Part shown: piece by piece, positions 1 through 9,041 of the stretch
Position numbering within the stretch: position 1 is the first letter of the stretch
Layout of the letters: each line of letters opens with the position of its first letter
NCBI RefSeq assembly: GCF_012926505.1
Contig: NZ_JABBNT010000002.1
Span: 682,001-746,000 of the forward strand
DNA length: 64,000 nt
Direction: 5' to 3'
Source: Pacificispira spongiicola
GTDB taxonomy: Bacteria > Pseudomonadota > Alphaproteobacteria > UBA8366 > Aestuariispiraceae
Program-made: the position numbers and the translations under genes
The notes under the pieces: model-generated
Database searches by the model: none
What the model was told of the DNA's origin: nothing
The model's input: the letters and a program-made list of their open reading frames with translations, nothing else

Positions 1-2
1 GG

Positions 3-941
3 GACCAATCCCTGACGCATTTGTTGAAAGGCGACCTGAAAAAAGGGTTCGAAGCCTACGAGAACCGTTGGGGCCTGGAAGACGTGCCGCGCCTTCACAC
101 GCAGGTCCCCGCCTGGACCGGAGAGCCGCTGGATGGGCGGCGGCTTCTCGTCTGGGCCGAACAGGGGCTGGGCGACACGATCCAGTTCTGCCGCTACCTG
201 ACGGGCCGGGAGGAGGGTGCGATCCTGGACCCGCGTCGAGACGAGCTGGTCCTGGAGGTTCAGCAACCCTTGGCGCGGCTGTTACGCAACTCACCCGATT
301 TCGCGCGGGTCAAGATCGTAGAGCGCGGGCGCAGCCTGCCGGAAGTCGATCTCCAAATTCCGCTATTGAGCCTGCCTTATTGCTTCGGCACCGATCTGAA
401 GTCGATCCCGGACCATTGCCCCTATCTGGTCGCACCCGCGAAAACCGGCCATATGGTGCCACCGCGCAAGAACCGCCTGAAAGTCGGGATCGCCTGGGCG
501 GGCAAGCCGACGCATAAGAACGACCGCAACCGATCCATCGACCTGTGCCAGTTCGCGCCGCTGTTCGATCTGCCGAATGTCGATTTCCATTCGCTGCAAA
601 AAGGCGATGCCACGGCCGATATAGACGAGAAAGGCCTGGGCGCGATCATCCGGGATCGCGGCACGACGTTCCGGGATTTCGCGGACACGGCCGCCGTTGT
701 TCGAGATATGGACCTGATCATCAGTATCGATACCTCCGTCGCGCATCTGGCCGGGGCCATGGCGCGGCCGGTCTGGACGTTGCTGCCCTATGCGCCCGAC
801 TGGCGTTGGATGATGCGCCGGGACGACAGTCCCTGGTATCCGTCCATGACCCTGTTTCGGCAAACGAGCCCCGGCGATTGGGGAGAAGTGTTCTCCCGCC
901 TGCGGCATGCCCTGATCCGGAAGCTCAAAACGCTGCGCTGA
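3..941 (+). CDS. TPR/glycosyltransferase-like protein, 5'-truncated
   Basis: The reading frame is open to the left edge, so the N-terminus (probably TPR repeats) lies outside the window; the first internal start-like codon is a TTG at 21. The visible part resembles the C-terminal half of TPR proteins that carry a glycosyltransferase-9-like domain: an N-terminal LLKGDLKKGFEAYENRW stretch, a WAEQGLGDTIQFCRY motif, a VGIAWAGKPTHKNDRNRS motif and a C-terminal SIDTSVAHLAGAMARPVWTL motif that in GT-B folds binds the nucleotide sugar. The substrate is unknown; surface glycan or flagellin glycosylation is possible but not shown. It ends 430 bases before mraZ and probably belongs to a separate transcription unit. 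Confidence 0.75.
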   Translation, partial: DQSLTHLLKGDLKKGFEAYENRWGLEDVPRLHTQVPAWTGEPLDGRRLLVWAEQGLGDTIQFCRYLTGREEGAILDPRRDELVLEVQQPLARLLRNSPDFARVKIVERGRSLPEVDLQIPLLSLPYCFGTDLKSIPDHCPYLVAPAKTGHMVPPRKNRLKVGIAWAGKPTHKNDRNRSIDLCQFAPLFDLPNVDFHSLQKGDATADIDEKGLGAIIRDRGTTFRDFADTAAVVRDMDLIISIDTSVAHLAGAMARPVWTLLPYAPDWRWMMRRDDSPWYPSMTLFRQTSPGDWGEVFSRLRHALIRKLKTLR

Positions 942-1006
942 TCCGCCTTTCAAGGCATCTTTGATCCTCTGTGGTTCTCAAGAGATCGCTTTCATTGTTT
1001 TAGTTT

Positions 1007-1042
1007 TTGATTTGTTCTCATGAACAAAAGAGAACAAATCAA
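1007..1042. repeat. 13-bp inverted repeat with extra GAACAAA half-site
   Basis: A perfect inverted repeat TTGATTTGTTCTC (1007-1019) / GAGAACAAATCAA (1030-1042) encloses a 10-base loop. The loop contains another GAACAAA (1022-1028), so TTTGTTC (1011-1017) can pair either with it or with GAACAAA at 1032-1038. The stem is AT-rich and lacks a clear T-run. A regulatory dyad is therefore as likely as a terminator of the upstream gene. Confidence 0.6.
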
Positions 1043-1169
1043 GAATTTAAATAAGCGAATTCTCTTACCCACCCCTTCCCGCACTTTCAGATCGATTTTC
1101 CTGCCTCGATTTTGGGGCGTTTTTACTATTCGAGAACTTTGGATAGGTGGCTTTTTACCTGTATCTACG

Positions 1170-1210
1170 TTGACTGACAGTGCTTTCCCATGATATCCCA
1201 TGTTATCCCA
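1170..1210 (+). promoter_or_regulatory. Probable mraZ promoter with three MraZ-box repeats
   Basis: Three copies of TCCCA (TGGGA on the minus strand) at 1186-1190, 1196-1200 and 1206-1210 are separated by exactly 5 bases. TGGGN repeats with 5-base spacers upstream of mraZ are the known MraZ binding layout in other bacteria. A TTGACT (1170-1175) suitable as a -35 lies just upstream. The -10 is weak (GATATC-like near 1192) and would overlap the repeats, which fits autorepression. Here the repeats lie on the strand opposite to the operon. Confidence 0.75.
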
Positions 1211-1373
1211 TAAACGGGACTGATGCGAAAATCCGCTTGGAATTTGTCCGTCCAGGATTGGCATCGAAACGTTGGGGAAAGACCGAAACGCGGGAGAAGC
1301 CCGGGTCGAGGCCGACAGAACTAGCCCCGTTCGGACGCGGACGGGTGCGCATCGGGAAAGGGTGACGGCGATC

Positions 1374-1832
1374 ATGGCGCTGTTTACCGGCACGTTCGAG
1401 AACAAGGTCGACCGGAAGGGACGCGTTTCCCTGCCGTCCGATTTTCGTGCCGAGCTGCCGGAGGGCGGCGAACGGGTCGTCTATATCTACCCCTCTCCCA
1501 AACACGATGCGCTGGAGGCCTGCGACAAGGCCTTCATGCAGCGGCTGGTCGAAGCGATCGAGGATCGCCCCCTCTATTCCGATGAAGAGGAAGACCTGAA
1601 CCAATCTATCGTCGCCCAGGCCCGCCGCGCCCTGCTGGACGATACCGGACGCCTCGTCCTGCCCCCGGATCACGCCGACCATGCCGGTATCGAAGACAAG
1701 GCCGTTTTCGTCGGTCAGGGCAGCCGCTTCCAGATCTGGTCCCCGGACCGCTATGCCGACCATGCGAAGATCACCCGCGAACGGGCGAAATCCCGGACGC
1801 TGTCCCTAAAACCAGTCGGAGGGGACAAATGA
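1374..1832 (+). CDS. mraZ: Transcriptional regulator MraZ
   Basis: This is a 152-residue protein with two AbrB-like half-domains: residues 1-50 with [18 protein letters not shown], and a second half with [17 protein letters not shown] near residue 105. MraZ forms a ring-shaped DNA-binding oligomer that represses the dcw operon by binding TGGGN repeats in its own leader, and such repeats are present at 1186-1210. The ATG at 1374 was chosen over the longer frame opening at 1272 because family members begin a few residues before the FxGxF motif. The stop codon overlaps the rsmH start by four bases (ATGA), so translation is probably coupled. Confidence 0.96.
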   Translation: MALFTGTFENKVDRKGRVSLPSDFRAELPEGGERVVYIYPSPKHDALEACDKAFMQRLVEAIEDRPLYSDEEEDLNQSIVAQARRALLDDTGRLVLPPDHADHAGIEDKAVFVGQGSRFQIWSPDRYADHAKITRERAKSRTLSLKPVGGDK

Positions 1833-2821
1833 TCGCCGAACAGAACGCCATTCACCTGCCGGTCATGCTGCCGGACGTGCTGACGGCCTTGAAGCCGACG
1901 GCGCGCGAAACCTATCTGGACGGCACATTCGGGGCGGGCGGTTACAGCCGCGCCATTCTGGAAGCCGCAGATTGCCGCCTGTTCGCCATCGACCGCGACC
2001 CGGACGCCATCGACCGGGGCAAGCCGCTGATCGACGCCTTCGCCGGGCGCCTGACGCTGCTGTCCGGCACTTTCGGCGATATGGACAGCCTGCTGGCCGA
2101 AGTCGGCGTCACCCAATTGGACGGCGTCGTGCTGGACCTTGGCGTGTCCTCCCCGCAGATCGACACACCGGAACGCGGTTTCTCCTTCCGCTTCGACGGG
2201 CCGCTGGATATGCGGATGAGCCAATCCGGCCCCAGCGCCGCCGATGTCGTGAACCATTGGCAGGAAGAAGAACTGGCCCGGATCATCTGGGAATATGGCG
2301 AGGAACGATTCTCCCGCCGGATCGCCAAGGCCATCCTGCGCGAACGGGCCGAAGCGCCGATCGAAACCACCCATCGTCTGGCGGAAATCGTCCGATCCTG
2401 CGTGCCGCGCGCGAAGGACAAGATCGATCCCGCGACCCGCACCTTCCAGGCGCTGCGCATTCAGGTGAACGACGAATTGGGCGAATTGGACCGCGCGCTT
2501 GCCGCCGCCGAACGCCTTCTGTCGCCGGGCGGCCGCCTTGTCGTCGTCGCCTTCCATTCGCTGGAAGACAAGCGGGTGAAGGCCTTCCTGAAATCCCGAT
2601 CGGGCCGCGAGGGCGGTGGATCGCGCCATGCGCCTCAGGGTATGACGCCCGCGCGCGCCCCGTCCTTTACCCTGCCGTCGGCCAGCGCGGTCAAACCCAG
2701 CAGCGCCGAAGCCTCCCAAAACCCCCGCGCGCGGTCCGCCCGCCTGCGCCTTGCCATTCGCACCCAGGCCGACGCCTGGCCCGACCAACCCGCCCCTTCG
2801 GGAAAGAGAGGTTCGCGATGA
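1829..2821 (+). CDS. rsmH: 16S rRNA (cytosine1402-N4)-methyltransferase RsmH
   Basis: This 330-residue SAM-dependent methyltransferase (MraW family) modifies N4 of C1402 in the ribosomal P site. Visible motifs are [10 protein letters not shown] near the N-terminus, the SAM-binding [16 protein letters not shown] at about residues 29-44, [15 protein letters not shown] at about 100-114, and [15 protein letters not shown] near residue 250. The length is usual for the family. It is the second gene of the dcw operon and overlaps mraZ and ftsL by four bases on either side. Confidence 0.97.
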   Translation: MIAEQNAIHLPVMLPDVLTALKPTARETYLDGTFGAGGYSRAILEAADCRLFAIDRDPDAIDRGKPLIDAFAGRLTLLSGTFGDMDSLLAEVGVTQLDGVVLDLGVSSPQIDTPERGFSFRFDGPLDMRMSQSGPSAADVVNHWQEEELARIIWEYGEERFSRRIAKAILRERAEAPIETTHRLAEIVRSCVPRAKDKIDPATRTFQALRIQVNDELGELDRALAAAERLLSPGGRLVVVAFHSLEDKRVKAFLKSRSGREGGGSRHAPQGMTPARAPSFTLPSASAVKPSSAEASQNPRARSARLRLAIRTQADAWPDQPAPSGKRGSR

Positions 2822-3237
2822 GAGCGCTTGTGATCGCCGTTTGGATCGTCATGGTCATGATGACCGGCTATGCGCTGTTCCACATCTCCTTCCAGGTCGA
2901 AGCGCTGGAGGGGCAGCTTGCCGAACTGAACCAGCAGATCCGGCAGGAACAGGAAGTCATCCATAACCTGCGCGCCGAATGGGCCTATAGCAGCCGCCCC
3001 GATTGGATCGAAACCATGGGCGCGGAATTCCTGCCGGACATGCACGGTGTCGAACCGTCTCAGGTCCTGCGCATCGAAGATATTCCTTTCCGTCGGGACG
3101 ATCCGGCCGTGCCGGAAACCGCCGCCCTACCGGCGCCGTCCCAACCGAAAGCGGCAGAAGCCGCGCCCGCCAACCCGTCGGCCAAAGCCGTCAAGGGCAT
3201 GGCGACCCCCGTCACGCTTGTGAGGACACAGCAATGA
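2818..3237 (+). CDS. ftsL: Cell division protein FtsL
   Basis: This 139-residue bitopic protein has an N-terminal membrane segment (residues 2-22, rich in V, M, I), then a short coiled coil ([20 protein letters not shown]), and an Ala/Pro-rich tail typical of alphaproteobacterial FtsL. FtsL forms a trimer with FtsB and FtsQ and activates the FtsW-FtsI septal synthase. Sequence conservation is low in this family, so the call rests mostly on topology and on position between rsmH and ftsI. The start overlaps the rsmH stop (ATGA). The extended frame opening at 1972 is a shadow of rsmH. Confidence 0.88.
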   Translation: MRALVIAVWIVMVMMTGYALFHISFQVEALEGQLAELNQQIRQEQEVIHNLRAEWAYSSRPDWIETMGAEFLPDMHGVEPSQVLRIEDIPFRRDDPAVPETAALPAPSQPKAAEAAPANPSAKAVKGMATPVTLVRTQQ

Positions 3238-5021
3238 TCGGACCGTTCAGAAGAACGCGCCGGCCAAAACCGCCGGAACTCTATTCCCCCCGCAGCAAAC
3301 CGGGCGGCGACCGCCGCCCGGTGTTGAACTGCGCGCCGACCCGCACCGACGGAACGTTCCGCCGCGCCATCGAAACCGGGCGGTCCCGCCTGTTGATCAC
3401 CGGCGCCGTGATGAGCTTCGCCTTCGTCGCGGTGGGTCTGCGTCTGGTCGATCTGGCGGCCTTCGCCTCCCCGACCGCGACCAGCGCGCCGATGCATGCC
3501 GAAACCGCCTACCGCATGCATACCGACCGCGCGACGATCACCGACCGCAACGGCGTCATCGTGGCGACCAGCCTGACGACGACGTCGCTGGCCGCGCGCC
3601 CGGACCGGATGCTCGATCCCGTCGACGCCGCGCGTAAGCTGGCGCAGGTTTTCCCGGAACTGGACCCGGCCGAATTGACGGCCAAGCTGACCTCCGGCTC
3701 CCCCTTCGTCTACATCCATCGCAAGGTCACGCCGAAGATGGAACAGGCGGTGATGGAACTGGGCATCCCCGGCCTGGAATTCGAACGCGACGAAACCCGC
3801 GTTTATCCGCACGGCCCGCTAATGGCGCATGTCCTGGGCTTCACCGATGTCGACGGGCGCGGCCTCGCCGGAATCGAACAGGGCATGGAATCGGTCCTGA
3901 AAGGCAGCGACGATCCGCTGCGCCTGTCCATCGACGTCCGGTTCCAGCACGCCGCCCATCAGGAACTGAAGAAAGCCATCGACACCTATAGCGCCATCGG
4001 CGGCGCTGCGCTGGTCACGGACGTTCGTACCGGCGAGATCCTGGCCATGGTGTCGATGCCCGATTTCGACCCGAACCATCCTGCGGACTCGCCCGCCGTG
4101 AACCGCTTCAACCGGGCGACGTTCGGGACTTACGAACTGGGTTCCACCTTCAAGATCTTCAACACGGCGATGGCGCTGGACAGCGGCGTCACCACGCTGG
4201 CCGACGGGTATGACGCCAGCGAACCCATCCGCATCAGCCGGTTCACGATCAACGATTACCACGCGAAGAACCGGTTCCTGACGGTGCCGGAAATCTTCAT
4301 TTACAGCTCCAATATCGGCTCCGCCAAAATGGCGCTGGATGTCGGCCCGCCCGCGCAGAAGGCGTTCATGGAACGCCTGGGCATGTTGCAGCCGATCGCG
4401 CTGGAAATCCCGGAAACCGGGCGTCCGCAATATCCGGATGTTTGGGCGCCGATCTATACGATGACTATTTCCTATGGCCATGGCCTGTCCGTGACGCCGC
4501 TGCATCTGGCCGAAGGCGTCGGCGCGATGCTGAACGGCGGGATGCTGATGCCGGCGACGCTGCTGGCCCGCGATAACGTGCCGACCGGGCGTCGCGTCGT
4601 GTCCGAACAGGTTAGCTACGACATGCGCCGCCTGATGCGTCTGAACGCCGTTTACGGGTCGGGCAAGGCCGCCCAGGTCAACGGGCTGATGGTCGGCGGC
4701 AAGACCGGAACAGCGGAAAAACCGGGCGGCAGCAAGGGGTATAACCGCCGCTCGCTGATTTCCTCCTTCGTCGCGGCCTTCCCAATGACCGATCCGCGCT
4801 ATGTCGTCTATGTCGTTTTGGACGAACCGCAGGGAACGAAGGAAACCTACGGCTATGCCACCGGCGGTTGGGTCGCGGCCCCGGCGGCCGGAGCGATCGT
4901 CGAACGGATTGCCGGAATCGCCGGAATCGCGCCGATAGAAGAGAACGCGCCCGAGATTCAGCACGCCTTTGCCATAGATCTGCCGGAGGAAACGAAGAAG
5001 CTCGCCTCGCTGCGTCAATAG
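3234..5021 (+). CDS. ftsI: Septal peptidoglycan transpeptidase FtsI (PBP3)
   Basis: This class B penicillin-binding protein of 595 residues crosslinks septal peptidoglycan. It has a basic cytoplasmic N-terminus, one membrane segment at about residues 52-74, a pedestal domain, and a transpeptidase domain with all three active-site motifs: STFK (nucleophile S304, K307), SSN (358-360) and KTGT (K490). The ATG at 3234 overlaps the ftsL stop. The cytoplasmic tail is unusually rich in R and P before the membrane anchor, as often seen in alphaproteobacteria. It works with FtsW, encoded downstream. Confidence 0.96.
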   Translation: MIGPFRRTRRPKPPELYSPRSKPGGDRRPVLNCAPTRTDGTFRRAIETGRSRLLITGAVMSFAFVAVGLRLVDLAAFASPTATSAPMHAETAYRMHTDRATITDRNGVIVATSLTTTSLAARPDRMLDPVDAARKLAQVFPELDPAELTAKLTSGSPFVYIHRKVTPKMEQAVMELGIPGLEFERDETRVYPHGPLMAHVLGFTDVDGRGLAGIEQGMESVLKGSDDPLRLSIDVRFQHAAHQELKKAIDTYSAIGGAALVTDVRTGEILAMVSMPDFDPNHPADSPAVNRFNRATFGTYELGSTFKIFNTAMALDSGVTTLADGYDASEPIRISRFTINDYHAKNRFLTVPEIFIYSSNIGSAKMALDVGPPAQKAFMERLGMLQPIALEIPETGRPQYPDVWAPIYTMTISYGHGLSVTPLHLAEGVGAMLNGGMLMPATLLARDNVPTGRRVVSEQVSYDMRRLMRLNAVYGSGKAAQVNGLMVGGKTGTAEKPGGSKGYNRRSLISSFVAAFPMTDPRYVVYVVLDEPQGTKETYGYATGGWVAAPAAGAIVERIAGIAGIAPIEENAPEIQHAFAIDLPEETKKLASLRQ

Positions 5022-5063
5022 ACGCGGCGGGATCAAGCCTGTGTGAAGGATGAAAGAAAGAGG

Positions 5064-6503
5064 ATGAACGCAGACAGACTATTGCCCGACATTCCCCTAA
5101 CCGGACTGACGGCGGACAGCCGAAAGGTCCGTCCGGGCTATCTGTTTGCCGCAATTCCGGGCACCGTCGCTGACGGTGCCGCCTTCATTTCCGACGCTAT
5201 CGCCCGCGGGGCCGTTGCGATCCTGGCGCCGCCCGGCATCGACACCTGGACTATCGGCGCCAATGTCACGCTGGTCAGCGACGCTAATCCGCGCCGCCGC
5301 CTTGCCCGAATGGCCGCCGCTTTCTACACGCCGCAGCCGGACACGATCGTCGGCGTCACCGGCACGAATGGAAAAAGTTCCGTCGCCGGGTTCACGCGCC
5401 AGATTTGGACGGCGATGGGCCTGCGATCGTGCAGCATCGGGACCCTGGGCATCGAAGGTCCCGGCTATGAAGGTGGCGAAGGTCTGACCACGCCGGACCC
5501 GGTCGACCTGCACCGCGAAATGGCGGCCATGGCGCTGGCCGGAACCGACCATGTCGCGATGGAAGCCTCCAGCCACGGCCTGGACCAGCATCGCATGGAC
5601 GGTGTGCGCTTCAGCGCCGCCGCCTTCACCAATTTGAGCCACGAGCATCTGGACTACCATCACAGCATGGAAGCCTATCGTCAGGCGAAACTGCGCCTGT
5701 TCGAGGAACTGGTGCCGCGCGGCGGTACCTGCATCGTGAATACCTGCGCGGCGGAGCACGACACGATTGCGAATATCGCGTCGGACCGTGGGTTGCGCAT
5801 GATTTCCTACGGCCTGGTCAACGGCATGATCCGTTGTATCGAAGCGTCTGAACAGCGGGGCGGATATGCCGCCGTGCTGGACGTCATGGGCGAGCGCGTG
5901 CCGGTCGATTTTCCCCTTCCCGGCCGGTTCCAACTGGAAAACGCATTGGCGGCGCTGGGTCTTGTCATCGCGACGGGCAGCGACCCGCGTATCGCGGCCC
6001 AAACCCTGTCGCGCCTGGAAGGCGTGCGGGGACGCCTGCAATTGGCCGGAAGCCGCGTCAACGGCGCCCGCGTCTTCGTCGATTACGCCCATAAGGCGGA
6101 AGCGCTGAAAACCGTTCTGACCACGCTGCGTCCATTTGTGAAGGGGCGTCTTGTCGTCGCCTTCGGCTGCGGCGGGGACCGCGACACCGGCAAACGCCCG
6201 GTCATGGGCCGCTATGCCGCCGAATTCGCCGATGCCGTGATTGTCACCGACGACAATCCGCGCACGGAGGATGCGGCGTCGATCCGCAAGGAAGTCCTGG
6301 CCGGATGTCCTGACGCCACGGAAATCGGCGACCGGGCGGAGGCTATCGCCGCCGCCGTTGCCGGTCTGGGTCCGGAAGACGTGCTGCTGATCGCGGGCAA
6401 GGGTCACGAAACCGGTCAAAAGATCGGCACGGAAATCCTGCCCTTCGACGATTTCGAACAGGCGCGGACCGCCATCGCTGCCGCGGACGGGGTGACGCCA
6501 TGA
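5064..6503 (+). CDS. murE: UDP-MurNAc-tripeptide synthetase MurE
   Basis: This Mur ligase adds the third amino acid to UDP-MurNAc-L-Ala-D-Glu using ATP. It carries the P-loop GVTGTNGKSS at about residues 97-106, the central EASSHGLDQHR motif, and DDNPR at about 396-400, the signature of meso-diaminopimelate-specific enzymes, so the peptidoglycan should be the DAP type. The ATG at 5064 directly follows AGAGG; an in-frame GTG at 5043 would add seven residues and is an alternative. Forty-two bases separate it from ftsI, one of the longer gaps in this operon. Its stop overlaps murF. Confidence 0.95.
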   Translation: MNADRLLPDIPLTGLTADSRKVRPGYLFAAIPGTVADGAAFISDAIARGAVAILAPPGIDTWTIGANVTLVSDANPRRRLARMAAAFYTPQPDTIVGVTGTNGKSSVAGFTRQIWTAMGLRSCSIGTLGIEGPGYEGGEGLTTPDPVDLHREMAAMALAGTDHVAMEASSHGLDQHRMDGVRFSAAAFTNLSHEHLDYHHSMEAYRQAKLRLFEELVPRGGTCIVNTCAAEHDTIANIASDRGLRMISYGLVNGMIRCIEASEQRGGYAAVLDVMGERVPVDFPLPGRFQLENALAALGLVIATGSDPRIAAQTLSRLEGVRGRLQLAGSRVNGARVFVDYAHKAEALKTVLTTLRPFVKGRLVVAFGCGGDRDTGKRPVMGRYAAEFADAVIVTDDNPRTEDAASIRKEVLAGCPDATEIGDRAEAIAAAVAGLGPEDVLLIAGKGHETGQKIGTEILPFDDFEQARTAIAAADGVTP

Positions 6504-7939
6504 CGGCCCCGCTCTGGACATCGGCCATGGCGGATGCCGCGCTGAAGACACGGTCCTATCAGACCTGGGAGGCGACCGGCGTCAGCATCGACAGTCGCTC
6601 CCTGGCGGCGGGCGATATGTTCGTCGCGCTGAAGGGCCCCAATCACGACGGTCACGACCATGTCGCGAAGGCGATCGGCGAAGGTGCCGCCGCCGCCGTG
6701 GTCGAATCCTCCTGGGCCGCCGACCGATCGCAGAATCTGCCTCTGGTTCCCGTCACGGATACGATGGAGGCGCTGCGGGACCTCGCCCGCCACAAGCGCG
6801 AAACCGTGGCGGCGAAATTCATCGGCGTCACCGGTAGCGTCGGCAAGACCGGTACGAAGGAAAGCCTCGCGCTCGCCCTGTCTCAATTGGGCGAAACGCA
6901 TAAGACGATGGGCAATCTGAACAACCATATCGGTTTGCCGCTGACCCTCGCCCGCCTGCCGGACAGCGCCCGTTTCGCCGTCCTGGAAATGGGCATGAAC
7001 CACAGCGGCGAAATCGACGAACTGTCCAAACTGGGCCGCCCGCATGTCGCCATCATCACGACGGTCGAAGCGGTGCATCTGGAATTCTTCAATTCCGTTG
7101 AAGGCATCGCCGACGCCAAGGCCGAGATTTTCGACGGCATGATGCCGGGCGGCACGGCAATCCTGCCGCGCGACAATGAACAGTACGACCGCCTGCGGAA
7201 AAAGGCGGTCGCCGCCGGGGTCGAAACCATCCTGGGCTTCGGTTGGCACGAAGACGCCGATATCCGGCTGGTGGACTGCGACCTGCGCGCCGACCATTCC
7301 CTGGCGCAGGTCCGCATGAACGGCCGAGACTTCAGCTACAAGGTCGGCGCGCCGGGCCTGCATTGGGTGGTCAACGGCTTGGCCGTGCTGGGCGCCGTTG
7401 CGGCGCTGGGCGGCGATCCGGAACAGGCCGCCGCCGCCATGGCCGCCGTGAAGGCGGCGCGGGGTCGCGGTGCCTCACGGTCCATCGCCCTACCCACTGG
7501 CGGCAGTTTCCAATTGATCGACGAAAGCTACAACGCCAGCCCGGCATCCGTTCGCGCGGCCATCGCCGTTTTGGGAGCAACACCGCCGAAGACCGGGGGT
7601 CGCCGCATCGCCGTCTTGGGCGATATGCGCGAACTGGGCAATGCCGGGTCGGATCTGCATGCGGCCCTGGCCAAGGACCTAATCGCCGCGGAAATCGACA
7701 AGGTTTTCTGCTGCGGCCCTGTAATCCGGTCGCTTTGGGACGCCCTCCCCCAGTCCATGCGCGGCGGCTATGCCGAAGTGTCGGACGATCTGGTCGCCCC
7801 GGTCTGCGCGGCGATCGGGCAAGGCGATATCGTAACGGTCAAGGGATCGCTCGGCACCCGCATGGCGCCGATCATCCAGGCCCTGGACGATCTTGTATCC
7901 GACGCGGCCGCGACGGCCCGACCGGCAACCGGTTCCTGA
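6500..7939 (+). CDS. murF: UDP-MurNAc-tripeptide:D-Ala-D-Ala ligase MurF
   Basis: This 479-residue ligase adds the D-Ala-D-Ala dipeptide to complete UDP-MurNAc-pentapeptide in the cytoplasm. The ATP-binding loop GVTGSVGKTGTKES lies at about residues 109-122, the central NNHIGLPLTL and EMGMNHSGEI motifs follow, and the C-terminal domain contains ESYNASPASVRAAI. The start overlaps the murE stop (ATGA). The dipeptide substrate is made by Ddl, encoded later in the same cluster. Confidence 0.96.
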   Translation: MTAPLWTSAMADAALKTRSYQTWEATGVSIDSRSLAAGDMFVALKGPNHDGHDHVAKAIGEGAAAAVVESSWAADRSQNLPLVPVTDTMEALRDLARHKRETVAAKFIGVTGSVGKTGTKESLALALSQLGETHKTMGNLNNHIGLPLTLARLPDSARFAVLEMGMNHSGEIDELSKLGRPHVAIITTVEAVHLEFFNSVEGIADAKAEIFDGMMPGGTAILPRDNEQYDRLRKKAVAAGVETILGFGWHEDADIRLVDCDLRADHSLAQVRMNGRDFSYKVGAPGLHWVVNGLAVLGAVAALGGDPEQAAAAMAAVKAARGRGASRSIALPTGGSFQLIDESYNASPASVRAAIAVLGATPPKTGGRRIAVLGDMRELGNAGSDLHAALAKDLIAAEIDKVFCCGPVIRSLWDALPQSMRGGYAEVSDDLVAPVCAAIGQGDIVTVKGSLGTRMAPIIQALDDLVSDAAATARPATGS

Positions 7940-7951
7940 AGGAGACGGAAG

Positions 7952-9037
7952 ATGCTTTACACCCTCCTCTCCCCCTTCGCGGATACGTTTCCGGGGCTCA
8001 ACCTGTTCCGCTACCTGACCTTCCGCACCGGCGGGGCGATCATGACGGCGCTGGTGATCAGTTTCCTGATCGGCCCGGCGGTGATCCGCTGGCTGAAGTC
8101 CAAACAGCGCGGGGCCAGCAACATTCGAGACGACGTCCCCGAAGGCCATCTGGCAAAGGCCGGAACCCCAACCATGGGCGGTTTCCTGATCCTGATTGCC
8201 CTGTCGCTGTCTACGTTGCTGTGGGCCGATATCGGAAACGGCTATGTCTGGATCGTCGTGCTGGTCACGGTGGGTTTCGGGTCGATCGGATTCATGGACG
8301 ACTATCTGAAACTGACGAAGCGGAATTCGAAAGGCCTGCCAGGCAAACTGAAGCTTCTGGGCCAGATCGTCGTCGCGGGCATCGCATCGGCCTGGTTCCT
8401 GTATCTGACGCCGGACCCGTTGGCTGCCGGTCTTGCGGTCCCGTTCCTGAAGGACACGCTGATCAATCTGGCCTGGTTCTTCATGCCCTTCGCCATCTTC
8501 GTCATGGTCGGCGCGTCGAATGCCGTCAACCTGACGGACGGGTTGGACGGGTTGGCCATCGTCCCGGTGATGATCGCCGCCGGGTGCTTCGGGCTGATCG
8601 CCTATCTGGTCGGAAACGCGGTTTATTCAAACTATCTGGGCATCCACTATGTCGCGGGCAGCGGCGAACTGGCGGTGTTCTGCGGCGCGATCCTGGGGGC
8701 CGGTCTGGGCTTCCTGTGGTTCAACGCACCGCCCGCCATGGTGTTTATGGGTGACACCGGATCGCTGTCCCTGGGCGGCGCACTGGGCGCGATGTCCGTC
8801 ATCACCAAACACGAAATCGTCCTGGCCATCATCGGCGGGTTGTTCGTCCTGGAAACAGTGTCCGTGATCGTCCAGGTCGTCAGCTTCAAGACGACAGGCA
8901 AACGCGTCTTCGCCATGGCGCCCTTGCACCACCATTTCGAAAAGAAGGGGTGGAAAGAACCGACCATCGTGATCCGCTTTTGGATCATTGCCGCGATCCT
9001 GGCCCTCGTCGGTCTGGCCACGCTGAAACTGAGGTGA
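7952..9037 (+). CDS. mraY: Phospho-MurNAc-pentapeptide transferase MraY
   Basis: This 361-residue polytopic membrane enzyme has about ten hydrophobic segments. It transfers phospho-MurNAc-pentapeptide to undecaprenyl phosphate, giving lipid I. Diagnostic motifs are PTMGG near residue 75, the catalytic [18 protein letters not shown] with its conserved Asp residues, VFMGDTGSL, and the [11 protein letters not shown] histidine motif. A GGAGAC ribosome binding site precedes the ATG by a few bases, and 12 bases separate it from murF. Confidence 0.97.
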   Translation: MLYTLLSPFADTFPGLNLFRYLTFRTGGAIMTALVISFLIGPAVIRWLKSKQRGASNIRDDVPEGHLAKAGTPTMGGFLILIALSLSTLLWADIGNGYVWIVVLVTVGFGSIGFMDDYLKLTKRNSKGLPGKLKLLGQIVVAGIASAWFLYLTPDPLAAGLAVPFLKDTLINLAWFFMPFAIFVMVGASNAVNLTDGLDGLAIVPVMIAAGCFGLIAYLVGNAVYSNYLGIHYVAGSGELAVFCGAILGAGLGFLWFNAPPAMVFMGDTGSLSLGGALGAMSVITKHEIVLAIIGGLFVLETVSVIVQVVSFKTTGKRVFAMAPLHHHFEKKGWKEPTIVIRFWIIAAILALVGLATLKLR

Positions 9038-9041
9038 GGAA

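Larger units (their letters stand above)
942..1373. other. Intergenic region upstream of the dcw cluster
   Basis: This 432-base non-coding stretch separates the glycosyltransferase-like gene from mraZ. It is more AT-rich than its flanks between about 980 and 1170. It holds a 13-bp perfect hairpin (1007-1042) and the promoter plus MraZ-box repeats (1170-1210), listed separately. I see no convincing ORF or structured RNA in the remaining part (about 1211-1373), which would be the mraZ leader. Confidence 0.7.

Noticed and set aside
1017-1035. LexA (SOS) box candidate GTTC/GAAC near 1020
   Set aside because: The alphaproteobacterial box is GTTC-N7-GTTC; here the spacing is six and the neighbouring gene is not a repair gene.
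3819-5036. Minus-strand ORF of 405 codons opposite ftsI
   Set aside because: Codon pattern and composition are those of an antisense frame; ftsI has all its active-site motifs.
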